Positions 6,970 through 15,128 of a DNA stretch of 41,473 bases are shown piece by piece; position 1 is the first letter of the stretch; each line of letters starts with the position of its first letter. Location: NCBI GenBank assembly GCA_964423865.1, contig CAYRGN010000032.1, positions 1-41,473 of the forward strand, written 5' to 3'. This DNA comes from Leadbetterella sp964423865 (GTDB lineage Bacteria; Bacteroidota; Bacteroidia; Cytophagales; Spirosomataceae). Under the pieces are notes generated by a model, which searched no databases, was not told where the DNA came from, and worked only from the letters and a program-made list of their open reading frames with translations. The position numbers and the translations under genes were made by a program.

Positions 6970-8011
6970 GCGAGGATTATATATTATTTTTTTGATGGCC
7001 GTTGCCTTGCCGGCTGCAGCACAATCATTTGCGTTTAATCTTTGGGGAGGTAATTATACAAGAGTAGATACTTATAGTGGAGCTACAAGTACACAACCTT
7101 TTACGTTTCAGATACAATGTAGCTGTAATCCTATAGTTGACTTCCCTAATTGGAAAATGTCTGTTAGAGTAACGCAGATCATTACGGATGGAACTAAAGT
7201 TTTTCCTCCTGAAAAACTGGTGATGCATCCCAATAGTACCTGGGGTAATCAGGTACCTTATGGTATGCCCAGCCCTGCTCAGATAGGAATGCCCATGGAT
7301 GTGCCATTAAGTCTTTCCGAAGTATTTTTAGTCCCTCAGTCAAATGCAGCTTTATATAATACAAGCTATTATTTTGAGTCCCAGATAAAGTTTGATTTTC
7401 AAGTGTTGCCGGGGGCTTATTTAGGGGATCTTCAGGGAGGAGATACGCAGAAAAGGTACCCGGTATCTTTAGAGTTTAAGTTTTATAATCAGAATAATGT
7501 AGCTTTAGCAACTTTATCCTATCCACATGATATAGATGTTTTTAGGCTTTCCGGTTCTCCCCCCGTTCAGAACACCTTCAGCCTTGCCGTCAACGGCGGT
7601 GCGCAAAACGGTACGCTCACCTTAGAGTCGCGCTCCGATTACGACAGCGGCACCAGTATTACCTACGCCGGTGGGTTGACCGTCAACACCAACGCAGACT
7701 ACCAGGTGCTGGTCAATGCCAGTCCGGGTACACCCCATTTTTCCTACGGCAGCAATACCATTGACCTGGATGTACTGAATGTAGACCTGACTAACGCGCC
7801 ATCGGGCGTCACCCAGCTGAGTACGGTCAACCTCTCTACCGGCGCTCAGGTGCTGGCCAAAGGGGGTTCTACGGGTAGTCAGAACCGTAATTTCGATGTG
7901 CGGTATTCCATTAACCTGAACAATAAAGACAAGCTCTTCTACGCCGTGAAAGAAAATACCGGCGCTACCACCTATTCCACCACCCTTCAATACACCATTT
8001 TGGCACAATAG
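6962..8011 (+). CDS. Two-domain tip adhesin-like subunit: variable N-terminal domain plus pilin domain
   Basis: A 349-aa exported protein (signal peptide about 1-21, ending PAAAQ). Residues about 22-198 form a unique domain with a CSC motif (Cys53, Cys55) and many aromatic residues. Residues about 200-349 are homologous to the pilin at 5535-6092: YDSG, LTV, Y-V-NAS near residues 227-254, and a final strand TTLQYTILAQ against the pilin's ATVTYTILAD. A unique N-terminal domain on a C-terminal pilin domain is the plan of FimH/PapG-type tip adhesins. Base composition changes abruptly at about 7556: by hand count 7081-7140 has 21 of 60 G+C, while 7681-7740 has 34 of 60. The break falls at the domain border, as though the N-terminal domain came from elsewhere. 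Receptor unknown; adhesin role is inference. Confidence 0.65.
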   Translation: MNRRGLYIIFLMAVALPAAAQSFAFNLWGGNYTRVDTYSGATSTQPFTFQIQCSCNPIVDFPNWKMSVRVTQIITDGTKVFPPEKLVMHPNSTWGNQVPYGMPSPAQIGMPMDVPLSLSEVFLVPQSNAALYNTSYYFESQIKFDFQVLPGAYLGDLQGGDTQKRYPVSLEFKFYNQNNVALATLSYPHDIDVFRLSGSPPVQNTFSLAVNGGAQNGTLTLESRSDYDSGTSITYAGGLTVNTNADYQVLVNASPGTPHFSYGSNTIDLDVLNVDLTNAPSGVTQLSTVNLSTGAQVLAKGGSTGSQNRNFDVRYSINLNNKDKLFYAVKENTGATTYSTTLQYTILAQ

Positions 8012-8014
8012 GCA

Positions 8015-11000
8015 TTGAAAAGGATCGGGTTGAAAAATATAGCCCTGGGCCTGGCGCTGGGCGCCGCGGTCGCTGCCCCCTTCCTGTGGGAGTGGGCAAA
8101 GCCCCTGTGGCCGCCGCCGAACGTTACCGCACCCGCGACAGACTCCACCGCCCGCGATTATACTCCACCCCCCGTAAATCTCCCGCCGGAAACCCCTGTT
8201 CTGGTGGAAACCCCTGTTCCGGTGGAAGTACCGGTGTCGCCTGCGCTGCCCGCGCCGCGCGTATATTTCCCAACTTCTGACCTCTATCCCGATACTGCTG
8301 CAATAGCGCTCCCTACGGTTACATTTCCTGTAGAGAATACTATAAATGACATAAAAGAAGAGAATATTATCCTGAATCATGCTGATTCATCTGTCGTAGA
8401 AGCGGCAGAAGAGGTACCCGTTATAGACGAAGTAGCCCGCCCCGGTATTGAGGCAAGTATCCCTGAAGGAGGTGTATTGCCGCCCCTGGCGGTGATTGAA
8501 TCGGAAGTGCCCCAGGTGCTGGATCACGCCGGAAGTAAGCTGGTGCGAACCTCCCTGCGTTTTGTGAACCGGTCTCCCGGCGTGTTTTCAGGGCGTCTCA
8601 CCGTAAAACCGCCCCAGGGCATCAGAAGCATATCCGGAGAAACGATTGATGTGCGCATGAACGAGGGGGACACACTCTTTATGCCGGTAGTGCTGATGGT
8701 GAGCGGAACGGTAGCCGCAGGGGAAAATCGGGTAGATTATATCCTGAAAGATGCCTACGAGCGGGAAGTACGAATGGACGAAAGCCTTATTTCCGTAACG
8801 GAAAAGGTGAGCCTTCAACTGAGCCTCGACGAGCCTTTGATTATGGTGACCAACATGAACGACTCCATCTCACTCAGCGCTCGGGTGTATAACCGGGGCA
8901 ATACTGACCAGGAAGTGAAGGTGGTGATGGCTCTGCCCCGGAACCGGAGCGGAAAATCGTTTTACGAACTCAAAGGTGAAGTGAAAGCCGGGGCGGATGC
9001 CCACTTTACCCTACGGGTGCGGCCTGTGGATATCGTAGGAAACGAAAACGTAGTATATGTGAGTATCAGCGGATTATACGGAATGCAGACCTTCGGCAAT
9101 GTGAGGCTGGGTATACAAAACGTGATCTCCTCCCGTCGCTACACAGACAATACCGTCAGTACTGCCCAACTGTATGAAAACCTGTATGTGCCGGAAGATA
9201 TCACCCTCAGTTACCGCCGGTTTGGCAAAAGCAACATGTACCAGGTGATGGGCGGAGGCCATATGGATCTGCCCGCGGGGAATCTCTCCCTACAGGGGCT
9301 GGTGTACAAAATGGAGGGGAAAAATGAACTTGTGGTCCTCAATACCCAGTTGACCTACCGTTACGATAACCACAGCCTGAGCATAGGTAACGTGAATGAA
9401 CAACTCGAATATTCTACTTTTGGAAGAGGGGTAAAAGCCATTATTTCGGATAAAAGTGGAAAGAATACCCTGAAAGTGGGAATTGTAGATAACCAGTACA
9501 ATGTGTTTAGTTCCAATCCGCTTTTCACGAACGGATATAGTGTTTTTGTCAAAGACCATATCGGTCCGTCCAAGGCCGCGAGAAAGGCGACCCTGGATTA
9601 TATGTTCAGGGAAGACCGCGGGGAAAACGCCCGCCACCACTTGGTAGGGGGTGAATGGAAGTGGAACAAAGGTCAAACCTGGCGGGTGCTGTTGCGCTCG
9701 CACGGTGGGCTGTCGGATTATGCGGGAAAAGAGGGGCTGGTACCCTCGGCTTCCTCCGAGCTGCAATACAGCGGTTCGTCCGAAAATCATTCCGTTTCCG
9801 GCAATTTCTACTACAGTACCGCGTATTTTCCGGGCAACCGACGGGGGACATTCAACCTCCAGCAAAGCTATAACCTGCTGCTGGGCGGAGGTGCCGGGCT
9901 GAGGGCCAACGCATTTTGGTCGAACTTCGCGCCCAAATCGTACCACTACGTCATGAACGTGGAGAGTTCCAACGGCCGCTTCGAAGCCCTCTACACCTTA
10001 CCGCTTCAGGGCAGGGTAGGTGCCGGAGGGGGGTATCAATACCAGACCGAAACCGGAAATATGGCCTATCTGGCTAATAACGACCTGGAGCAAAACAGCG
10101 CGAGAACCCACTCCCATCGCCTGGTGGAGAATATTAACTGGAAAAACGGGAAGTATTACGCCCACCTTGGGCTGGAAAACGGGGTAGTGAAACCGTTTAA
10201 CAAAACCGCTTGGGAAGCCCAGGTCAAGGCCTTGTTTTTTTTAAGCTATGGGCGCTTTAACTGGAATACGAGCTATCAGCACGGAGGCTATTACCTCAGT
10301 GAACAGAACTTTGCCGCCCAGTTCGAAAAAGTCACCCGGAGGCTTATGGCCAGTGTGTCGTGGAACCAGGATTTCATGGCCAGAGACCTGCAGGTGAACG
10401 CAGGCGTCAACTATAGCCGCGACTTCATCATGGGTACCACCTGGTCGGGCGCCCTGAACTCCCGATATCGGGTTAACCGGAATTACTCCTTTTTCCTCAA
10501 CAGTATGGTATATAACTATTCTTACTCCCGGAATATTTCCCTGAGTACCTATAACAGCACCATGAGCAACGTGGAGGCCGGACTGACCGTACATCTCAAT
10601 CAAGCCAAACCCCGCCCCGGAAAGAAGAGTAAGCTCACCCTTACAGTGTTCCATGATGAAAATGGGAACAATATGCATGATGTGGGCGAAACCGCGGCCG
10701 CAGATTATATGATCCTCCTGGGAGACCGAGCCTTTGTTACCGATGAGAACGGACAAATCCATTATTCAGCTCTTCCTTTCGGCAGCTATAAGGTGAAGGC
10801 AGGCGCCCAGGCGGGATGGTTCCACCGTGAAACTACTTTGGATGTCAATGGCTTCAAAGAAAAAATAGAGATTCCCCTGCGTCAGGCCGGTTCGGTCAGG
10901 GGAAGTATCCGCTATAGCTACGACGAGAGAACCGCCCGCGACTTCGTACCCCGTCTTGGGGGTATCGGCCTGCGTATTCTGCGAAACGGACAAACCGTAC

Positions 11001-11224
11001 AACGGGTAATGACGGATAACGACGGCCATTTTCTCGCCTTTTTACCCGAAGGGCCCTATACCGTGGAGCTGGAAACCGCCGCCCTCGACGCCAACGCCAC
11101 CGTTCAGAACAAAACCCGCACATTTACCGTAGAGGCGGGTCGGATCTCCAACCTCGAACCTTTCATTATCGAGATTCTAAGCAGAAAAATCAATATCCGC
11201 CAATTCGTTCAAAATACACTATAA
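8015..11224 (+). CDS. Usher-like outer-membrane assembly protein
   Basis: A 1069-aa protein starting at a TTG three bases after the previous stop; no ATG or GTG nearby would keep the signal sequence (MKRIGLKNIALGLALGAAVAA). A Pro-rich linker with near-repeats (ETPVLVETPVPVEVPV, about 59-75) follows. Next come beta-sandwich domains (about 155-375), a long stretch of alternating amphipathic strands rich in Tyr/Asn/Gly that fits an outer-membrane beta-barrel (about 390-870), and two C-terminal domains. The first of these (about 885-970: 'FHDENGNNMHDVGE', 'DENGQIHYSALPFGSYKV') is SdrD/usher-C-terminal-like, and the second (about 975-1050: 'TDNDGHFLAFLPEGPYTVEL') is carboxypeptidase-regulatory-like. 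Classical ushers are about 800-880 aa and begin with a chaperone-binding domain; here extra beta domains sit in front. Role as secretion pore for the fibre is inferred from architecture and operon. Confidence 0.65.
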   Translation: MKRIGLKNIALGLALGAAVAAPFLWEWAKPLWPPPNVTAPATDSTARDYTPPPVNLPPETPVLVETPVPVEVPVSPALPAPRVYFPTSDLYPDTAAIALPTVTFPVENTINDIKEENIILNHADSSVVEAAEEVPVIDEVARPGIEASIPEGGVLPPLAVIESEVPQVLDHAGSKLVRTSLRFVNRSPGVFSGRLTVKPPQGIRSISGETIDVRMNEGDTLFMPVVLMVSGTVAAGENRVDYILKDAYEREVRMDESLISVTEKVSLQLSLDEPLIMVTNMNDSISLSARVYNRGNTDQEVKVVMALPRNRSGKSFYELKGEVKAGADAHFTLRVRPVDIVGNENVVYVSISGLYGMQTFGNVRLGIQNVISSRRYTDNTVSTAQLYENLYVPEDITLSYRRFGKSNMYQVMGGGHMDLPAGNLSLQGLVYKMEGKNELVVLNTQLTYRYDNHSLSIGNVNEQLEYSTFGRGVKAIISDKSGKNTLKVGIVDNQYNVFSSNPLFTNGYSVFVKDHIGPSKAARKATLDYMFREDRGENARHHLVGGEWKWNKGQTWRVLLRSHGGLSDYAGKEGLVPSASSELQYSGSSENHSVSGNFYYSTAYFPGNRRGTFNLQQSYNLLLGGGAGLRANAFWSNFAPKSYHYVMNVESSNGRFEALYTLPLQGRVGAGGGYQYQTETGNMAYLANNDLEQNSARTHSHRLVENINWKNGKYYAHLGLENGVVKPFNKTAWEAQVKALFFLSYGRFNWNTSYQHGGYYLSEQNFAAQFEKVTRRLMASVSWNQDFMARDLQVNAGVNYSRDFIMGTTWSGALNSRYRVNRNYSFFLNSMVYNYSYSRNISLSTYNSTMSNVEAGLTVHLNQAKPRPGKKSKLTLTVFHDENGNNMHDVGETAAADYMILLGDRAFVTDENGQIHYSALPFGSYKVKAGAQAGWFHRETTLDVNGFKEKIEIPLRQAGSVRGSIRYSYDERTARDFVPRLGGIGLRILRNGQTVQRVMTDNDGHFLAFLPEGPYTVELETAALDANATVQNKTRTFTVEAGRISNLEPFIIEILSRKINIRQFVQNTL

Positions 11225-11285
11225 ATGGGTATATTGGATTTTTTTATCGCGAAATGGAGGTTTTGACCATGAGCTCATAGCTCAC

Positions 11286-11385
11286 NNNNNNNNNNNNNNN
11301 NNNNNNNNNNNNNNNNNNNNNNNNNNNNNNNNNNNNNNNNNNNNNNNNNNNNNNNNNNNNNNNNNNNNNNNNNNNNNNNNNNNNN
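11286..11385. other. Assembly gap (100 N)
   Basis: Exactly 100 Ns, the conventional placeholder for a gap of unknown size. The left edge ends in an AGCT-type repeat and the right edge begins inside a 55-bp sequence that recurs at 11566-11620. Repeats therefore caused the break, and the true distance and content between the fibre cluster and the glycan cluster are unknown. Confidence 0.98.
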
Positions 11386-11440
11386 CCTCACCACACCCTA
11401 AACTTCCACCAATTGATCACCTTCCGGTAAATGCTCGGCC
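11386..11440 (-). pseudogene. 55-bp duplicate of the 3' end of the glycosyltransferase gene
   Basis: Identical to 11566-11620, which holds the last codons and stop of the gene at 11568-12467 (ending NWWKFRVW). The duplicate abuts the N gap on one side and a palindromic repeat block on the other. Either a true local duplication by recombination across the repeats, or an assembly artefact where contig ends were joined wrongly. Confidence 0.85.
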
Positions 11441-11565
11441 TGTTCTCGACTACGCTTGGTTCTCGACTTCGCTCGGTTCTCGACTGCGCTCGAAATGACA
11501 AGGGCGAGCGCTACATGTCAGTTCGAGCGAAGTCGAGAACTCATAGCTCACAGCTCACAGCTCAC
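11441..11565. repeat. Palindromic repeat block, family A, with AGCT repeats
   Basis: Three tandem copies of a roughly 17-bp unit of the form ggttctcgact-cgct (11441-11490). The last unit begins a 25-bp left arm (11476-11500), which pairs with a right arm at 11516-11540 around a 15-nt loop. AGCT-type heptamers (11541-11565) follow and run up to the glycosyltransferase stop. Same family as 25501-25616, 30481-30590 and 37358-37475. Confidence 0.85.
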
Positions 11566-11567
11566 CC

Positions 11568-12467
11568 TCACCACACCCTAAACTTCCACCAATTGATCAC
11601 CTTCCGGTAAATGCTCGGCCGGTTGTTCCGGCGGATAAAGCGGGTGATCGCATCATGAGGATCAATATCCGTGTTCAAGTCAACAGGCGCCTCTCCGTAG
11701 CCCAGGTTTTGGCTCAGGTTAGGGGCCACCGGGTTTGAGCCGGAGCCATCGTCTCCCGTGGTGCGGATCTTCGAACGTACCGGAATCAGGCAGTAGCCCC
11801 CGTATTTCACATGGTGGTAGGTCCACCGCACCGCCCAGGAATTGATCACCCCCCTTTGCTGCTTGATAATCATCGGAAGAATGTCTTCACCGGCATCTTT
11901 CAGATGGTCTTTTCTTTCCGGACTGCCCAGAAATTCCTTGAAATCGCTCACCTGCCAGTCTACCTTCTCCCACCGGTCTTTCCAGGTGCCCCACCCCAGG
12001 GAGGAGGCCCGGAAAACCAGGGCCGTATCTTCCCGGTACGAAGCCACCGCACCCACGCCGAAACTGTATCCTGAAACCGAGAAAACTTTAGGATTCCCGC
12101 TAAACCTCACCAAGGCTTCGTTCATATAACCCAGAAAGTCCGGAGTGCAAAGCAGGTCGTCTTCCATCACAATCGCCTTGCCGTAGCGGTTCAGCGTTTC
12201 CGTCACCCCCTCAATCACCGAGCGGGCCAGGCCCTTGTTTTGAGGTGCCGCCACCACCTGTACCGAACGGAAGCCCTCTACCGTGGCCAGGTACGCGCGT
12301 ACCGCTTCCACCGCCGTCTGATCCTCTTCCCTCCGCGGACCGTCCGAATAAAAAATCAGTTCCGACTGTGCCGCCAGTCGGTCTGCTGCCAGCGCTTCTA
12401 CCGTTCTCTTCAGGTGATCCGGCCGATTATAACAAAAAACCACAACCGGTGCAAATTGAGAATTCAT
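11568..12467 (-). CDS. Glycosyltransferase (GT-A fold, GT2-like)
   Basis: A 299-aa cytoplasmic sugar-nucleotide-dependent transferase. It opens with 'VVVFCYNRPDHLKRTVEAL', the first beta-strand and loop of GT-A folds, and has the metal-binding acidic motif 'IVMEDDLLCTPDFLGYM' (about residues 100-115), followed by 'ASSLGWGTWKDRWEKVDW', seen in glycosyltransferases that act on glycoprotein or polysaccharide acceptors. It is the last gene of the minus-strand glycan cluster, separated from the flippase gene by a 284-bp intergenic region. Donor and acceptor are unknown. Its last 17 codons and stop are duplicated at 11386-11440. Confidence 0.8.
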   Translation of the reverse strand: MNSQFAPVVVFCYNRPDHLKRTVEALAADRLAAQSELIFYSDGPRREEDQTAVEAVRAYLATVEGFRSVQVVAAPQNKGLARSVIEGVTETLNRYGKAIVMEDDLLCTPDFLGYMNEALVRFSGNPKVFSVSGYSFGVGAVASYREDTALVFRASSLGWGTWKDRWEKVDWQVSDFKEFLGSPERKDHLKDAGEDILPMIIKQQRGVINSWAVRWTYHHVKYGGYCLIPVRSKIRTTGDDGSGSNPVAPNLSQNLGYGEAPVDLNTDIDPHDAITRFIRRNNRPSIYRKVINWWKFRVW

Positions 12468-12751
12468 ATAGATATTAATTAGGTATATTAATAGATATTA
12501 TTATACTTATAATAGACAATATAGGGTATTATTGTTCTTGTCAAATCATTACATTTCAATCCATCAAAAAAATCATTTAGAATGTTATCTATAAATAGAT
12601 AATATTATCCATTCAAAAAAATAACATTTGCCTTTCAGTTGTCAGCCGGGCGGCCGCCTCGCAACGCTTCCCTGGTGTGTCGGTTTTCTCATAATAGTGC
12701 GCCACCCCGCTCATAGCTCAAGGCTCCTAGCTCCTAGCTCACGGCTCACAG
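12468..12751. other. Intergenic region: AT-rich leader, 18-bp palindrome, AGCT repeats
   Basis: No gene. The part next to the glycosyltransferase start (12468-12611) is very AT-rich and includes a perfect palindrome, TTATCTAT-aa-ATAGATAA, at 12585-12602, which could be an operator or a weak terminator. The part next to the flippase stop (12711-12752) is a run of AGCT-type degenerate repeats. The AT-rich segment is the probable promoter region of the glycosyltransferase gene, but no TANNTTTG element was found. Confidence 0.5.
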
Positions 12752-14239
12752 CTACTTCAATATCCTTCCCAATACGGCATTCAAATCCGGAGAAATGCCT
12801 GTCAGCCATACCCCTCCTCCAAAAATCACCACAATCACCAGGCCTTTCACCCCCATTTCAAGGGCATTCACCAGCAGTCCTCCGCCCTCGTGCCAGTCCA
12901 GCAATACCGCACAACCGTACGCCAGAACCGCCAACAGCGCCATAACCACCGTATTTCTGCCAAATGGCTGCATGCCCAGTTTCCGCCAGATAAACACGTG
13001 CTTCGCCAGGTTATACAACACCGTAGACACCAGTATAGAAAATGCTGCACCGTTATACCCCCAAATCGGAATAAAGATAATATTGGCTATAACAAGTGAA
13101 GTAAACCGAAAAATAAACAAGAAAAAATCTACCCGGTAATACGCCGAATTCTTTAACAGCTCCGAGTTCAGTCCCGTGGCCATATCAAACACATTCGCCA
13201 GCCCGATCAACAAAACCACATATTTCCCCGCCCGGTACTTGTCCGGGTTCGGGATTATCTCAAAAATAGAATCAATATTGCACCAAACCCCCAGAAAAAG
13301 AAACAGGCCGATAATGCCCAGGTTCAGGGCTGATTTCGTATAAATCGTTTGCACCTCTCCCGTATCGCCCCGGGCCCAGGCACGAGCCAGGATCGGATCA
13401 CTGATTGACGCGATGGTATTGCGGGGAATAGAAATCACGATAGCGATATTCAGCGCAATCGTAAAAATTGCCGTTTGAGTCAGTCCGTCTGTAAACATAG
13501 GGAGAATCAACTTCTCCAGGTGGGGCAGCGCCGTAGCCGCGGCGCCCCCCGCCATCGTCCACAGTCCGTAACGAACAATCTCCGGGAAAATCGGGGACCT
13601 CACCACCGTCCAGTCCCACACCAGGAAAAGCCGCTTCAATTTTTTAATATATCCCAGCAGCAACAGGAGCGCCAGGATATACACCAGGGCCAGGCCCAGC
13701 ACCAAACCGGTAAAATCAAACCATCCCAGGTAATACCCAATCACCAGGAAAGAGTTAGACAATTTCAGGTAAATCTCCCGGATCACCGTAGGAATCACTA
13801 TTTTCAGGTGGGAGCGGCAGTAGGCTTCCAGCATCGACTGGTACAATACTGAAAAAGTCAGGAGAGGCAATACCCAGGAGTAGGTAATCAGGGCCGGAGA
13901 TTCGCTGTACAGCGTTTCGAACAATCCGCGGAAGCCGTAAAACGCCACCAGGAACAGGAGGAATCCGGCCAGGGGCGTAAGCAACAGAAAAGTAAAAATA
14001 CCGTGGTGCTTTTTTGCCGCATCTTCGAAGCGGTTAAAAAACCGCACGGCCACATGCGGGACCCCCAGATTAATAAAGCCCGCACCCACTACCGGAAAAC
14101 TGATCAGGATAGCATAGAGACCGTACTCTTCGGTAGTGAGCAACTTATTGTACAGGAACAGTACATTGACGGTGCCTATCAGCACCCCCACGTAATTCAC
14201 TACGGAGGTTTTGAGACTTTCACGTATGATAACGCCCAT
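12752..14239 (-). CDS. Wzx-like polysaccharide flippase
   Basis: A 495-aa integral membrane protein with about 12-14 hydrophobic helices, of the MOP/PST transporter superfamily. It begins with the family's typical 'ESLKTSVVNYVGVLIGTVNVLFLY' and has 'EEYGLYAILISFPVVGAGFINLGVP' in the first helical repeat. Such proteins flip undecaprenyl-linked oligosaccharides across the inner membrane for O-antigen, capsule or exopolysaccharide assembly. The start is 1 bp from the stop of the upstream methyltransferase gene, so the two are co-transcribed. No polymerase (Wzy) or ligase is in the window. Confidence 0.82.
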   Translation of the reverse strand: MGVIIRESLKTSVVNYVGVLIGTVNVLFLYNKLLTTEEYGLYAILISFPVVGAGFINLGVPHVAVRFFNRFEDAAKKHHGIFTFLLLTPLAGFLLFLVAFYGFRGLFETLYSESPALITYSWVLPLLTFSVLYQSMLEAYCRSHLKIVIPTVIREIYLKLSNSFLVIGYYLGWFDFTGLVLGLALVYILALLLLLGYIKKLKRLFLVWDWTVVRSPIFPEIVRYGLWTMAGGAAATALPHLEKLILPMFTDGLTQTAIFTIALNIAIVISIPRNTIASISDPILARAWARGDTGEVQTIYTKSALNLGIIGLFLFLGVWCNIDSIFEIIPNPDKYRAGKYVVLLIGLANVFDMATGLNSELLKNSAYYRVDFFLFIFRFTSLVIANIIFIPIWGYNGAAFSILVSTVLYNLAKHVFIWRKLGMQPFGRNTVVMALLAVLAYGCAVLLDWHEGGGLLVNALEMGVKGLVIVVIFGGGVWLTGISPDLNAVLGRILK

Positions 14240-14240
14240 A

Positions 14241-15128
14241 TCACTTAAATGCTTTGATCAGCCCCTTTCTAAAAAAAGGTGGGGCAATATGCGTGAAATT
14301 ATTGACAAAAACCATCAGGCCCTTGTTTGCATAATGTCCGAATTTATTTTTCTCAAAGAAAGCCGAAAATTTTTCAAAATCACCCGCCTGGTGGTAAGTG
14401 CAAAGGGCTACTTTTATATTTCCGGAGTTCATTAGGCTGCTCATCCCCTCCAGTACGCTTTGTTCTGCCCCTTCCACATCGATCTTAAAGAAATGGGGGT
14501 TTTCAGGTGTATTTTCAAAAAAGGCATTCAGGCTGATCTCCTTTTCCGTATTCCTGTCCGACACATACTTCGGAACAATCACTACCTTTTCTTTCCAGGG
14601 TGAAAAAGTGGCTTCCAATGCTTCTATCCATTCCTTATCCTGTTCAAAAAGATATACTTTTTTGAGCAGGCTGATGTTCATCAGGGAAAAGAGACCTTCG
14701 GCACATCCGATATCGGCCAGGATATCGTTTTCAGAAATGAAAAAACGGTCGTCGGTATAGCAATGAGGGCTTTCCGCGTCCTGTTCTATGATCAGCCCAT
14801 TGTAGAGCAGTCTTATCGTATGAATATTCTGGGAACGCTTGAAATAGAGGTTACCCCAGGGAGTGACCACATAGCGCAATCCGTTTGACGGATCGGTCTG
14901 CACCCGGACATCCGAAGACCGGTATTTTTCCTGGAAATTTCCGAAATAGTTTCCCAGCCGGTGTCCGTTCAGGTAGGTCAGTGCAAGATTCACTTCGAGG
15001 TCGGTGGAAGGGTGACCCTTGTAATAGGAAAGAATTTCTTTTCTGACCCCGGCCAGATGACGGCGATAAAGATAAATCTTTAGTTTTGCCCGTAGCTTTC
15101 TCCTTATTTCCTGTACTAACTTTATCAC
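14241..15128 (-). CDS. FkbM-family SAM-dependent methyltransferase
   Basis: A 295-aa methyltransferase. The SAM-binding motif I is 'LADIGCAEGLFSLMNISLL' with the acidic end of strand 2 in 'VYLFEQDKEW' (about residues 138-165). The FkbM hallmark 'FFKIDVEGAEQSVLEGM' lies at about 215-232. The N-terminal ~120 residues are an unrecognised extension. FkbM-type enzymes O-methylate sugars or small molecules, and here the substrate is probably a glycan intermediate because flanking genes are a glycosyltransferase and a flippase. It overlaps the upstream glycosyltransferase by 4 bp (ATGA), a sign of translational coupling. Confidence 0.8.
   Translation of the reverse strand: MIKLVQEIRRKLRAKLKIYLYRRHLAGVRKEILSYYKGHPSTDLEVNLALTYLNGHRLGNYFGNFQEKYRSSDVRVQTDPSNGLRYVVTPWGNLYFKRSQNIHTIRLLYNGLIIEQDAESPHCYTDDRFFISENDILADIGCAEGLFSLMNISLLKKVYLFEQDKEWIEALEATFSPWKEKVVIVPKYVSDRNTEKEISLNAFFENTPENPHFFKIDVEGAEQSVLEGMSSLMNSGNIKVALCTYHQAGDFEKFSAFFEKNKFGHYANKGLMVFVNNFTHIAPPFFRKGLIKAFK

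Noticed and set aside
7622..8380. A 252-codon minus-strand frame across the tip/usher junction
   Set aside because: Spans two real genes, highly Gly/Arg-biased, no domain.
12628..12945. A 105-codon plus-strand frame downstream of the flippase gene
   Set aside because: Ser/Pro-rich translation of AGCT repeats and of the antisense of the flippase; no homology visible.
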